A DNA stretch of 6,756 nt from an uncultured Austwickia sp. (lineage in GTDB: Bacteria > Actinomycetota > Actinomycetes > Actinomycetales > Dermatophilaceae): contig CAKUSI010000201.1 of assembly GCA_934678955.1 (NCBI GenBank), positions 1 through 6,756 on the forward strand, written 5' to 3'. The notes beneath the pieces were generated by a model. That model worked only from the letters and a program-made list of their open reading frames with translations. It was not told the DNA's origin and searched no databases. Position 1 is the stretch's first letter; each line of letters starts with the position of its first letter. The translations under genes were made by a program, and so were the position numbers. Of the stretch, positions 1-6,607 are shown in pieces.

Positions 1-30
1 GTGGGCACCTTCAGGACGCGCGACGTCTGA
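1..30 (+). CDS. C-terminal end of an unidentified upstream gene (partial)
   Basis: Frame 1 is open from the window edge and ends at TGA 28-30, giving a tail that reads VGTFRTRDV. A strong plus-strand intrinsic terminator begins 13 nt after this stop, which is the main reason to believe a plus-strand gene ends here. Nine residues are too few to assign a family. The other frames are also open over this short distance, so the frame choice rests on the terminator. Confidence 0.45.
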   Translation: MGTFRTRDV

Positions 31-43
31 GTCCTGCGCACAG

Positions 44-82
44 GGGGCGGGGCCGGGATCACTCCCGGCCCCGCCCCTTTTT
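44..82 (+). terminator. Rho-independent terminator
   Basis: A perfect 15-bp GC-rich stem (44-58 pairing with 63-77) closes a TCAC loop at 59-62 and is followed directly by five T residues at 78-82 on the plus strand. This is the canonical intrinsic terminator shape and suits the gene ending at 30. It also means that the gene starting downstream probably needs its own promoter or depends on read-through. Confidence 0.93.
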
Positions 83-97
83 CCGTGCCCCGGACCG

Positions 98-1279
98 ATG
101 GGGGCTGGTCGAACGGGCGCTCCGGCTGGCCATTCGTGCATGGTGACCGAGGCAGGCGCCGCCGACTCCTACGACCCGGCCTCGCGCAAGCCCACCGTCT
201 CGTTCGGCGACTCGCTCGTCGACGACCTCGTCCGCCGTGACTTCACCGTCAACGCGATGGCGCTCTCGGTGGTGTCCGGGGCGTTCGCCGACCCGCACGG
301 CGGCCTGGCCGACCTCGAGGTCGGCGTCCTGCGCACCCCGTCGACCCCCGAGGTCTCCTTCAGCGACGACCCGCTGCGGATGATGCGGGCCGCACGGTTC
401 GCGTCCCAGCTCGGCTTCACCCCCGCCCCCGAGGTGGTCGACGCGATGACCGACATGGCCGAGCGCATCGACATCATCTCCGCCGAGCGCGTGCGTGACG
501 AGCTCTCCCGGCTGCTGCTCTCGGACGCCCCGCGCGCCGGGCTGGACCTCCTCGTCCGCACCGGACTGGCCGACCGCGTCCTGCCCGAGGTCGCGGCGCT
601 GGTGCGCGAGGTCGACGAGCACGGCCGCCACAAGGACATCTACCAGCACACCCTCACCGTGCTGGAGCAGTCGATCGACCTGGAGCGCGCGCGGGGTCAC
701 GCGCCGGATCTGGTCGGCCGGCTGGCCGCGGTGTTCCACGACGTCGGGAAGCCGCGGACGAAGAAGTTCGAGGCCGGCGGCAAGGTCTCCTTCCACCACC
801 ACGACGTGGTCGGGGCCAAGATGACCAAGAAGCGGCTCACCGAGCTGCGGTTCTCCTCCGACGAGGTCAAGGCGGTCGCCAAGCTCGTCGAGCTGCACCT
901 GCGGTTCCACGGCTACGCCGACGCAGACTGGACCGACTCGGCCGTGCGCCGCTACGTCCGCGACGCCGGAGACCAGCTGGAGCGGCTCCACATCCTCACC
1001 CGCGCCGACTGCACGACGCGCAACCAGCGCAAGGCCAACCGGCTGCGCACGGCATACGAGCAGCTGGAGTGGCGCATCGACGCCCTCGCCGAGCAGGAGG
1101 AGCTGGACGCGATGCGTCCCGACCTCGACGGCACCCAGATCATGGAGGTGCTCGGCGTGGGGCCGGGCCCGGTGGTCGGGCAGGCCTACAAGTTCCTGCT
1201 GGAGAAGCGCCTCGACGAGGGTCCCCTGGGCGAGGAGCGCGCCCGCGAAATGCTTCTGGAGTGGTGGGCGCAGCGGTAG
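98..1279 (+). CDS. CCA tRNA nucleotidyltransferase, lacking its N-terminal catalytic head
   Basis: The family adds or repairs the 3' CCA of tRNAs in the cytoplasm. From about residue 23 of this 393-residue reading the match to actinobacterial CCA-adding enzymes is clear: SYDPASRKP, then the RRDFTVNAMA motif (46-55), DPHGGLADL (65-73) and DDPLRMMRAARFASQLGF (90-107, the DxxRxxR neck region), then an HD-type domain with H178, HTLTVLEQ (184-191), the FHDVGKP motif (213-219) and a histidine cluster at 233-235. Full-length relatives are about 460-490 residues and begin with a head carrying GGxVRD and the DxD metal ligands that catalyse nucleotide transfer. None of that is here. The first ~22 residues show no resemblance to the head, and the terminator at 44-82 lies where the head should be encoded. 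Starts are uncertain: ATG 98, ATG 140 or GTG 143, none with a convincing Shine-Dalgarno. The frame is open to base 2 but has no earlier start codon in the window. There is no internal stop or frameshift, so it is either a recently truncated gene, a duplicated fragment, or an assembly join. As read it should not add CCA. The HD domain might still act as a phosphohydrolase (inference). Confidence 0.85.
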   Translation: MGAGRTGAPAGHSCMVTEAGAADSYDPASRKPTVSFGDSLVDDLVRRDFTVNAMALSVVSGAFADPHGGLADLEVGVLRTPSTPEVSFSDDPLRMMRAARFASQLGFTPAPEVVDAMTDMAERIDIISAERVRDELSRLLLSDAPRAGLDLLVRTGLADRVLPEVAALVREVDEHGRHKDIYQHTLTVLEQSIDLERARGHAPDLVGRLAAVFHDVGKPRTKKFEAGGKVSFHHHDVVGAKMTKKRLTELRFSSDEVKAVAKLVELHLRFHGYADADWTDSAVRRYVRDAGDQLERLHILTRADCTTRNQRKANRLRTAYEQLEWRIDALAEQEELDAMRPDLDGTQIMEVLGVGPGPVVGQAYKFLLEKRLDEGPLGEERAREMLLEWWAQR

Positions 1280-1327
1280 ATCCGGGACGCCCCGCCGGCG
1301 GCCCGCTGGCCACGCCATGATGGGGCG

Positions 1328-2224
1328 GTGCAGACGGTGAGGGCGGTGACGGAACGGCTGGCGTCCGCGCCCGTCGTGCTCGTGATCATCGCGATCGCCT
1401 CGGTGCAGCTGGGGTCGTCGCTGGCCAAGGACCTCTACTCCGCGGCCGCGCCCCTCACCGTGGCCTGGCTGCGGCTCCTCGGCGCCGCTGTGGTGCTCGG
1501 GCTGATCACCCGGCCGCGCCTGCGCGCGCGGTCGGCGTCCGACTGGGCCTGGGTCGTGGCGTACGGACTGTGCCTGGCCGGCATGAACGTGACGTTCTAC
1601 CTGGCCATCGAGCGCATCCCGATCGGGATGGCGGTCACCCTCGAGTTCCTGGGGCCGTTGGGGGTGTCCGTGGCGCTGTCGCGTCGGGCCCGCGACCTGC
1701 TGTGGGTCGGGCTGGCCGCGGTGGGCGTCGCCCTGCTCGGCTTCTCGCCCGGCGACCTCGACCCGGTCGGCGTGTTCTGGGCCCTGGCCGCGGCCTGCCT
1801 GTGGGCCGGCTACATCCTGCTCGCGGGGCCGACCGGACGCCGCTGGTCCGGCGTCTCGGGGGTGGCGGTGGCGTTCTGGGTCGGACTCGCCGGGCTGACG
1901 CCGGTGGTCTGGGCGCTCGACCTGTTCCCCGCCGCGGTGCCCGCGGTCTGGGGGCTCGGCCTGATGATCGGGCTGCTGTCCTCGGCGATCCCCTACGGGC
2001 TCGAGATGATGGCCCTGCGCCGCATCGAGCCGCGCATCTTCGGCATCCTCATGTCCCTCGAACCGGCCGCGGCGGCCCTGTTCGCGCTGGCCCTGCTGGG
2101 CGAGACGCTCCGCCCCATCGAGATCCTCGCCATGGCGTGCGTCGTGGTGGCCTCGATCGGTGTGGTGCGCTCGTCGCGCCCTGCCAGGCCCTCAGCGGAC
2201 GCCGTTGGCCCAGAGGTCGCGTAG
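1328..2224 (+). CDS. EamA/DMT-superfamily transporter, RhtA-like amino-acid exporter
   Basis: A 298-residue inner-membrane protein with ten predicted helices (about 15-33, 42-60, 73-92, 98-116, 123-138, 146-166, 177-196, 206-222, 237-258 and 262-280), the two five-helix EamA repeats of the drug/metabolite transporter superfamily. Within that superfamily it looks most like RhtA, the E. coli threonine/homoserine exporter. The best stretch is 216-259, reading LLSSAIPYGLEMMALRRIEP and then FGILMSLEPAAAA and LLGETL, with LEFLGPLGV (105-113) and LWAGYIL (158-164) in the usual places. Length also matches RhtA (about 295). Substrate cannot be read from sequence; export of threonine, homoserine or another small metabolite is the likeliest role. 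GTG 1328 is taken as start, but GTG 1337 and GTG 1346 are possible. The last has AGGG just upstream, and the choice changes only six residues. The gene begins 48 bp after the CCA-like gene with no terminator between, so co-transcription is possible. Its 3' end overlaps the convergent DinB gene by 33 bp. Confidence 0.94.
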   Translation: MQTVRAVTERLASAPVVLVIIAIASVQLGSSLAKDLYSAAAPLTVAWLRLLGAAVVLGLITRPRLRARSASDWAWVVAYGLCLAGMNVTFYLAIERIPIGMAVTLEFLGPLGVSVALSRRARDLLWVGLAAVGVALLGFSPGDLDPVGVFWALAAACLWAGYILLAGPTGRRWSGVSGVAVAFWVGLAGLTPVVWALDLFPAAVPAVWGLGLMIGLLSSAIPYGLEMMALRRIEPRIFGILMSLEPAAAALFALALLGETLRPIEILAMACVVVASIGVVRSSRPARPSADAVGPEVA

Positions 2225-2746
2225 CAGGGCGATCTCGGCGAGGTGGTGGATGGCCTCGCGGTGGATGTGGAGCACGAGGGTCTCCATCGGGTGCTCGGCC
2301 CACGGCCCCTCGGCCTCGCCCACCGGACGTGCGAGCGCTTCCTCGTCCAGCCCGCGCACCCCGTCGACCCAGCGCGCGACCACCGCGTCGAGGTGGTCGA
2401 GGGCGTCCGCGGCGGTGCCGGGGTAGTCGTAGGAGTCGTAGTCGACCGCCGGCCCGCCGAAGTGGGAACCGACCCGCGCGCCGAACACCCCGACCAGCAG
2501 GTGGCCGAGGCGCCACGCGATCGTGGTCACGGGGGCGGGATCCGGCTCGGGGAACGCGAAGTCGATGGTGAAGTCGCCGGAGCCGGCCTGGATCGGGGCG
2601 GTGCCGGTGCCGCGGGGGTGGACGTTCCAGGCTCCCGGGGCGGGCTCCCAGAAGTACTCGTCGTCGGTGAGCCCCTCGAGGCGGGGGCGGGCGGCGGTGT
2701 CCCAGTGCCAGGTGAACTGCTCGAGCAGGGCTTCGGTCCGGTTCAT
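2192..2746 (-). CDS. DinB-family protein (DinB_2-like four-helix bundle)
   Basis: A 184-residue soluble protein. The N-terminus (HWDTAARPRLEGLTDDEYFW at 14-33, then EPAPGAW) and the segment TIAWRLGHLLVGVFGARVG (75-93) are typical of the DinB-like/mycothiol-dependent enzyme superfamily in Actinobacteria. So is the C-terminal LHIHREAIHHLAEIALLRDL (159-178). Members are four-helix bundles that usually bind a divalent metal through three histidines. H82 and members of the cluster H160, H162, H167 and H168 are the candidate ligands here. Some relatives are thiol-S-transferases using mycothiol or bacillithiol, but many have no known activity and this one cannot be assigned a reaction. ATG 2744-2746 is chosen because it gives the usual family N-terminus. 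No clear Shine-Dalgarno precedes it, and a -10-like hexamer sits only 6 nt upstream, so translation may be leaderless. It is transcribed alone and convergent with the exporter gene. Confidence 0.93.
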   Translation of the reverse strand: MNRTEALLEQFTWHWDTAARPRLEGLTDDEYFWEPAPGAWNVHPRGTGTAPIQAGSGDFTIDFAFPEPDPAPVTTIAWRLGHLLVGVFGARVGSHFGGPAVDYDSYDYPGTAADALDHLDAVVARWVDGVRGLDEEALARPVGEAEGPWAEHPMETLVLHIHREAIHHLAEIALLRDLWANGVR

Positions 2747-2752
2747 GCACCC

Positions 2753-2758
2753 AGTATG
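2753..2758 (-). promoter_or_regulatory. Possible -10 element of the DinB gene (leaderless transcript)
   Basis: On the minus strand CATACT lies 6 nt before the ATG at 2746. A start site 6-7 nt downstream of this hexamer would fall at the ATG itself, giving a leaderless mRNA, a common arrangement in actinobacteria. The absence of a Shine-Dalgarno supports this. The hexamer matches TATAAT at only four of six positions and no -35 box is obvious. Confidence 0.3.
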
Positions 2759-2770
2759 GGACGCGGCCCT

Positions 2771-2807
2771 GGGAGGCGGGGATGGGTGACGGGGATGGGT
2801 GACGGGG
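2771..2807 (+). repeat. G-rich 13-bp tandem repeat, potential G-quadruplex
   Basis: GGGGATGGGTGAC occurs twice head to tail (2778-2790 and 2791-2803) and is followed by GGGG, the start of a third copy. With the GGG at 2771 this makes a run of at least four G-tracts of three or more bases separated by loops of 2-4 nt, which fits a G-quadruplex motif on the plus strand. It lies 25-61 nt upstream of the DinB start, in the expected promoter region. Confidence 0.75.
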
Positions 2808-2871
2808 TCAGATGTGGACGACCATGGGGCCAGTCAACCAACCCGGCGGCATCCGGGACCCCGTCGGGGGT

Positions 2872-2914
2872 GTACGGAGGTGTACGAACCCCGTACGACA
2901 ACGGGTTCCGTACG
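2872..2914. repeat. Cluster of four GTACG words
   Basis: GTACG begins at 2872, 2882, 2893 and 2910. The first three are spaced 10-11 bp apart, about one helical turn. GTAC is self-complementary, so the core reads the same on both strands. No regulator can be named for it. Confidence 0.5.
2886..2908 (-). terminator. Candidate hairpin just past the nSTAND gene
   Basis: GAACCCCGT (2886-2894) can pair with ACGGGTTC (2901-2908), with one bulged C and a 6-nt loop, 8 nt beyond the stop codon of the large minus-strand gene. An outer pairing of GTACGGA (2872-2878) with TCCGTAC (2907-2913) is also possible. There is no T-tract on the minus strand. Hairpins without U-tails are reported to terminate in actinobacteria, so this is plausible but unproven. 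Confidence 0.4.
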
Positions 2915-2915
2915 G

Positions 2916-5900
2916 TCAGCGGTCGCTGCAGGGGTCGATCCGGGGGATGCCGGGCAGGTATCGCTCCCACTCGTCGTCGGTGAGCGGCTCGCCGCGGAGC
3001 GCGCACAGGACCGGGCGTTCGGCGTCGGGGTCGGTGCCCCAGAGGCGGACCTCCCCGGTGGCGCCGGTGGCGGCGATGAGGGCCCCACCGGCGAGGAACT
3101 GCACGTCGTGCACCGACCCCATCGCGGCCGGCACCGACAGCACCGCTGTCGTGCTGTCCTCGGTGAGGTCCCACACCCACAGGTAGTCGCCGACGCCGGC
3201 CGCGACGAGCAGGGACGCGTCGGGGGAGAAGGCGATCGTGTTGATGCCGGCGCGCGGGCCGAGCAGGCGGCGGAGTTCCTGCGGCCGGGCCGGGTCGGTC
3301 CAGTCCCACAGCAGGACGTCGCCGCCGTCGGTGCCGGCAGCCAGAAGGCGCCCCGTCGATGAGAAGGCGGACGCCCCGGGGTTCGAGGGGGTCGGCAGGG
3401 ACGCCGTGGCGACGGGATGCTCGGGGTCGGAGACGTCCCAGAGGTCGACGGCCCCCGCCGCGATGCCGACCTGCAGGTACCGCCCGTCGGGGGAGAAGGT
3501 GGCCAGCTGGGGCACCTCGCTGGGCAGGGTCGCGAGCGGGGTCACGGAGAGGTCGGCGCCGATCCGCGCGAGCACCGTGCCGCGCCCGTTGTAGAGGCCG
3601 GCGGCGAGCAGGGTGCCGTCGGGACTCACGTCGAGCGCGACCAGGTTCTCGTCCGCGGCGATGCGCGAGGTGCGGGGGGTCCCGGGGACCGGACCCGCCA
3701 CGTCCCAGACCACCACCTGACCGTCGGTGGTGCCCGCCACCACGCGGTCGCCGGCCGGGGTCATGGCCGTCGCCACCGAGGGCGCCAGCCCCTCGGGGAA
3801 GGGCAGGCGCAACCGCCGGTCGTTGCCGGGGCGGCCCCACAGCTCCACGACCGCGTCGGCCTGGTCGGTGCCGACCAGCCAGTCCGCGCCCGCGGCGTCC
3901 GCGGCCAGGTAGTAGATGCGGCCACCCTCGCTGCGCAGGACGCTGCTGCGCTCCCCCCAGTGCAGCAGCGTGCCGTCGACCAGGGTGGCCATCGGCTCGG
4001 GGCCGGCCCACGCCACCGACTGCACGATGGCGGGGGCCCTGATACCGCGGAGGTGCTCCATGGTGTCGGACGCCCACACGTGCAGCCGCTGCTCGCTGTC
4101 TCCCGTGAGCAGCTGCGACCCGTCGCCCGAGAACGCGACGCCGTTGATCCAGAAGCTCGACACGGGGGTGAGCCGGGGCGGGATGGTGCCTGCCCCGGCG
4201 AGCGGCCAGTTCGCCACCTGCCCGCTCGTCAGCCCGGCGGCCAGGCTGCTGCCGTCGGGGCTGATGGCCAGCGACAGCGCGCGGATGCCCGGGTCGGCGC
4301 CCAGCGGGATCGGATCGGCCGGCTCGAGGCCCGTCGCGGTGACGGCCCAGACGCCGATGTGGTCGCGCGTGCCGGCGGTGAGGACCCGGCCACCGTCGGG
4401 GGTGAACGCCAGGGCGCTCACCTGCCCGTCGAAGGTCTGGGCCCCGAGGCGCTGGGGGCCGGCCAGCCGGTCGAGGTGCCAGAGCTCGACGGTCGAGGTG
4501 GTCCCTTCGGAGTGGGCCAGCGCGAAGCGGGGACCCGTGGGGTCGAAGGCGGCACCGAACAGCGTGCCCGCCCCGCCCAGGTCGGCCAGGGTGGTGGGCT
4601 CGTCCGTGACGTCCCACAGCGCGCGGTAGCCGCCGGCGCCCCCGGTGAGGAGCAGGAGTCGGTCCTCCGCCCGGGTCAGGGCCACCGCGAACAGCTGCCC
4701 GCCCGCAGGGTCGGCCGTGAAGCGGACGTCGGGCGGCCCGTGGATGGTGTCCGCCCGCCACAGCGCCACCCCGCCCGCACCGTCGACCTGCACCACCGAG
4801 CCGCCCGGGCCGGTGGTGGCGAAGGACGACCCGGGCGCCGTCCAGCGGGTGGGGACGTCGAGGCTGGTCGCCACGAGCAGGGAGCTGCGCGCCTCGCGGG
4901 TGGGAGCCAGCGCGGCGCTGACGAGGGCGAGCTGGGCGTACAGGTTCGGGTCACGGTCGCGCAGCGTGCTGGCCTGGTTGGCGACCTGGCGGGACTGGGC
5001 GTCCAGTTGCACCTGCCGGGTCTGCAGGAACGCGCCGGTGGCCAGCAGGGCGAGGACGAGGGTCAGCGCGGTCAGGCCGAACGCCAGCGCGCGTCCGCGC
5101 CGCAGCCGGGCCGACGTGCGGCGCTCCTGGGCGAGCTGGGAGGTGAAGTGGGCGCGGGACTCCGTGAGGAACTCGGCCTCGAGCGGGCTGAGCAGGTCGG
5201 TGCTGTCGTCCAGGCCCAGGCCGGCGAACATGGGCAGCCGGTCGACCGGGATCAGGCCGTCGGGGGAGCGGCCGCTGTCGACCCACAGGCGGGCGGCGCG
5301 GCCGAGGTGCTCGCGCACGCGGAGCTGCTCGCGGCCGTCCTCGATCCAGTCGGCCAGGCGCGGCCAGTGGCGCAGCACCGAGTCGTGGCTGATCAGCAGC
5401 TGGGTCTCGGTGGCGCTGAGCACGCGGGTGTCCACGAACGGGCGGGCGACGGCCAGCGTGGCCGCCGACAGCGAGGCCAGCGCGACAGGACGCCGCACGG
5501 CCCGGTCGTCCAGCAACCCGACCATGCGCATGAACAGGGCGCGCGCGGTGCGGCGCTGCTCGGTGGACAGGGACGCGACGATCCCGTCGGCGAGGTTCTC
5601 CACCGCCGAGGACAGCCCGCCGGCCCGTCGGTAGTCGTCGACGGTCATGCGCTGCCCCGACCCGGCGCCCCAGGTCATCAGCAGCGCGTGGGACACCAGC
5701 GGCAGCAGGGTGAGCGTGGCCTGCGGGTCCTCGGCCGCCCCGGTGTCGGCGAGGACGAGCTCGACCAGGCCCGGGTCGACCTCGACGTCGCGCAGGGCCG
5801 CCGGCCCGGTGATGGCCTGCCGGATCTCCTCCGGCGCCATGGGCTGGACCAGGATCGGCCGCTCGAGGGCGTCCCGCAGGTCGCTCAGCTCGGCCAGGCG

Positions 5901-6569
5901 GCCGTAGGCGTCGGAGCGGATGCCCAGGACGACCGTCGCGCGGGTGGCGAGGTCGAGCACGGCGGCCAGCGTGGGGTCACGGTCCTCGCCGAGGTCGAGC
6001 AGCTCCTCGAACTGGTCGAGCACGACGAGGTCGGCGTCCCCGGTGTCGAGGTGGGTGGCGAGGTCGCGGACGGTCAGGACGCGGCCGCGGCGGTGCTCGA
6101 GCAGCCCGCCGGGTGCGCAGTGGCGCCCGACCAGTCCGGCGGCGAGCAGCGACGACTTGCCGCTGCCCGACGGGCCGACCAGCGCGACCAGCCCGTGGTT
6201 CGGTGCGTGGCGCCGGACGGCGGTGGCGATGCGGGCGGCCTCGGCGTCACGGCCGAAGAAGATCCGCTCCTCGGTGGTGGCGTAGGGGCGCAGGCCGACG
6301 TAGGGGGTGTCGCCGCTGCGCAGGGTGCCCAGGGCGCGGTCGACGTCGAGCCACTCGGGCTGGACCTCGCCCTCCAGCCCGAGCGCGCGGACGAGCCGCT
6401 CGAACTGCGGCCGCAGGGCCGGGGTCGGGGCGTGCTTGCCGGACAGCCACCCCTGCACCGTCGCGGCCGGGACGTCGACCAGGCGCGCGACCGCGCGGAT
6501 CGACAGGTTCTTCCGGCGCCGGGCGCTGTCCAGGCGCGCGGCCAACTCCTCCCGGGGGGTCACGGACAC
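2916..6569 (-). CDS. HTH-nSTAND1 NTPase-transmembrane-WD40 repeat protein
   Basis: A 1217-residue signalling protein. Residues 7-64 form an Xre/Cro-like HTH (recognition region near SIRAVARLVDVPAATVQGWL, 23-42). The nSTAND1 NTPase follows: entry motif PYVGLRPY (89-96) and FFGRDAE (104-110), Walker A GPSGSGKSS (132-140), Walker B LVVLDQFEELLDLG (181-194), the sensor-like VVLGIRSDAYGRL (213-225), LTLLPLVSHALL (286-297) and SHDSVLRHWPRLADWI (394-409). Arginine-rich residues 483-493 precede one transmembrane helix at about 494-515. From 571 to 1181 there are 14 WD40-type blades, each ending near a W in LW/VW contexts. The tail holds LTDDEWERYLPGIP (1196-1209), a motif usual at the end of this family. 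STAND ATPases are signal-responsive switches whose repeats sense a ligand and whose NTPase oligomerises. Ligand and output are unknown here; the HTH suggests DNA or promoter binding instead of a nuclease effector. The start is GTG 6567-6569 with a weak GGGA upstream; GTG 6561-6563 is an alternative. By the positive-inside rule the HTH and NTPase are cytoplasmic and the propellers outside (inference). Confidence 0.95.
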   Translation of the reverse strand: MSVTPREELAARLDSARRRKNLSIRAVARLVDVPAATVQGWLSGKHAPTPALRPQFERLVRALGLEGEVQPEWLDVDRALGTLRSGDTPYVGLRPYATTEERIFFGRDAEAARIATAVRRHAPNHGLVALVGPSGSGKSSLLAAGLVGRHCAPGGLLEHRRGRVLTVRDLATHLDTGDADLVVLDQFEELLDLGEDRDPTLAAVLDLATRATVVLGIRSDAYGRLAELSDLRDALERPILVQPMAPEEIRQAITGPAALRDVEVDPGLVELVLADTGAAEDPQATLTLLPLVSHALLMTWGAGSGQRMTVDDYRRAGGLSSAVENLADGIVASLSTEQRRTARALFMRMVGLLDDRAVRRPVALASLSAATLAVARPFVDTRVLSATETQLLISHDSVLRHWPRLADWIEDGREQLRVREHLGRAARLWVDSGRSPDGLIPVDRLPMFAGLGLDDSTDLLSPLEAEFLTESRAHFTSQLAQERRTSARLRRGRALAFGLTALTLVLALLATGAFLQTRQVQLDAQSRQVANQASTLRDRDPNLYAQLALVSAALAPTREARSSLLVATSLDVPTRWTAPGSSFATTGPGGSVVQVDGAGGVALWRADTIHGPPDVRFTADPAGGQLFAVALTRAEDRLLLLTGGAGGYRALWDVTDEPTTLADLGGAGTLFGAAFDPTGPRFALAHSEGTTSTVELWHLDRLAGPQRLGAQTFDGQVSALAFTPDGGRVLTAGTRDHIGVWAVTATGLEPADPIPLGADPGIRALSLAISPDGSSLAAGLTSGQVANWPLAGAGTIPPRLTPVSSFWINGVAFSGDGSQLLTGDSEQRLHVWASDTMEHLRGIRAPAIVQSVAWAGPEPMATLVDGTLLHWGERSSVLRSEGGRIYYLAADAAGADWLVGTDQADAVVELWGRPGNDRRLRLPFPEGLAPSVATAMTPAGDRVVAGTTDGQVVVWDVAGPVPGTPRTSRIAADENLVALDVSPDGTLLAAGLYNGRGTVLARIGADLSVTPLATLPSEVPQLATFSPDGRYLQVGIAAGAVDLWDVSDPEHPVATASLPTPSNPGASAFSSTGRLLAAGTDGGDVLLWDWTDPARPQELRRLLGPRAGINTIAFSPDASLLVAAGVGDYLWVWDLTEDSTTAVLSVPAAMGSVHDVQFLAGGALIAATGATGEVRLWGTDPDAERPVLCALRGEPLTDDEWERYLPGIPRIDPCSDR

Positions 6570-6607
6570 GGTCCCATCGTGGCACCAGCGCCCCCCGGCA
6601 GGCGAAA

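Noticed and set aside
59..1318. A minus-strand open frame of 419 codons opposite the CCA-like gene
   Set aside because: The translation has no domain signature, while the plus strand has strong CCA-enzyme motifs; it also runs through the terminator.
1288..1327. Inverted repeat CGCCCC / GGGGCG between the CCA-like gene and the exporter
   Set aside because: Only 6 bp, a 28-nt loop and no T-tract; expected by chance at this G+C.
1570..2571. A plus-strand open frame over the exporter and DinB genes
   Set aside because: Arginine- and proline-rich shadow of two well-recognised genes.
2743..4761. A minus-strand open frame of 672 codons in another phase of the WD40 region
   Set aside because: Proline/arginine/histidine-rich translation without domains, overlapping the true frame, which has clear WD40 blades. 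It also extends past the real stop at 2916 through non-coding repeats.
2916..6569. nSTAND gene as an established antiviral (Avs-like) system
   Set aside because: No effector nuclease or other toxic domain, no neighbouring defence genes, and an N-terminal HTH in the effector position. A defence role is not excluded but is not supported by this window.
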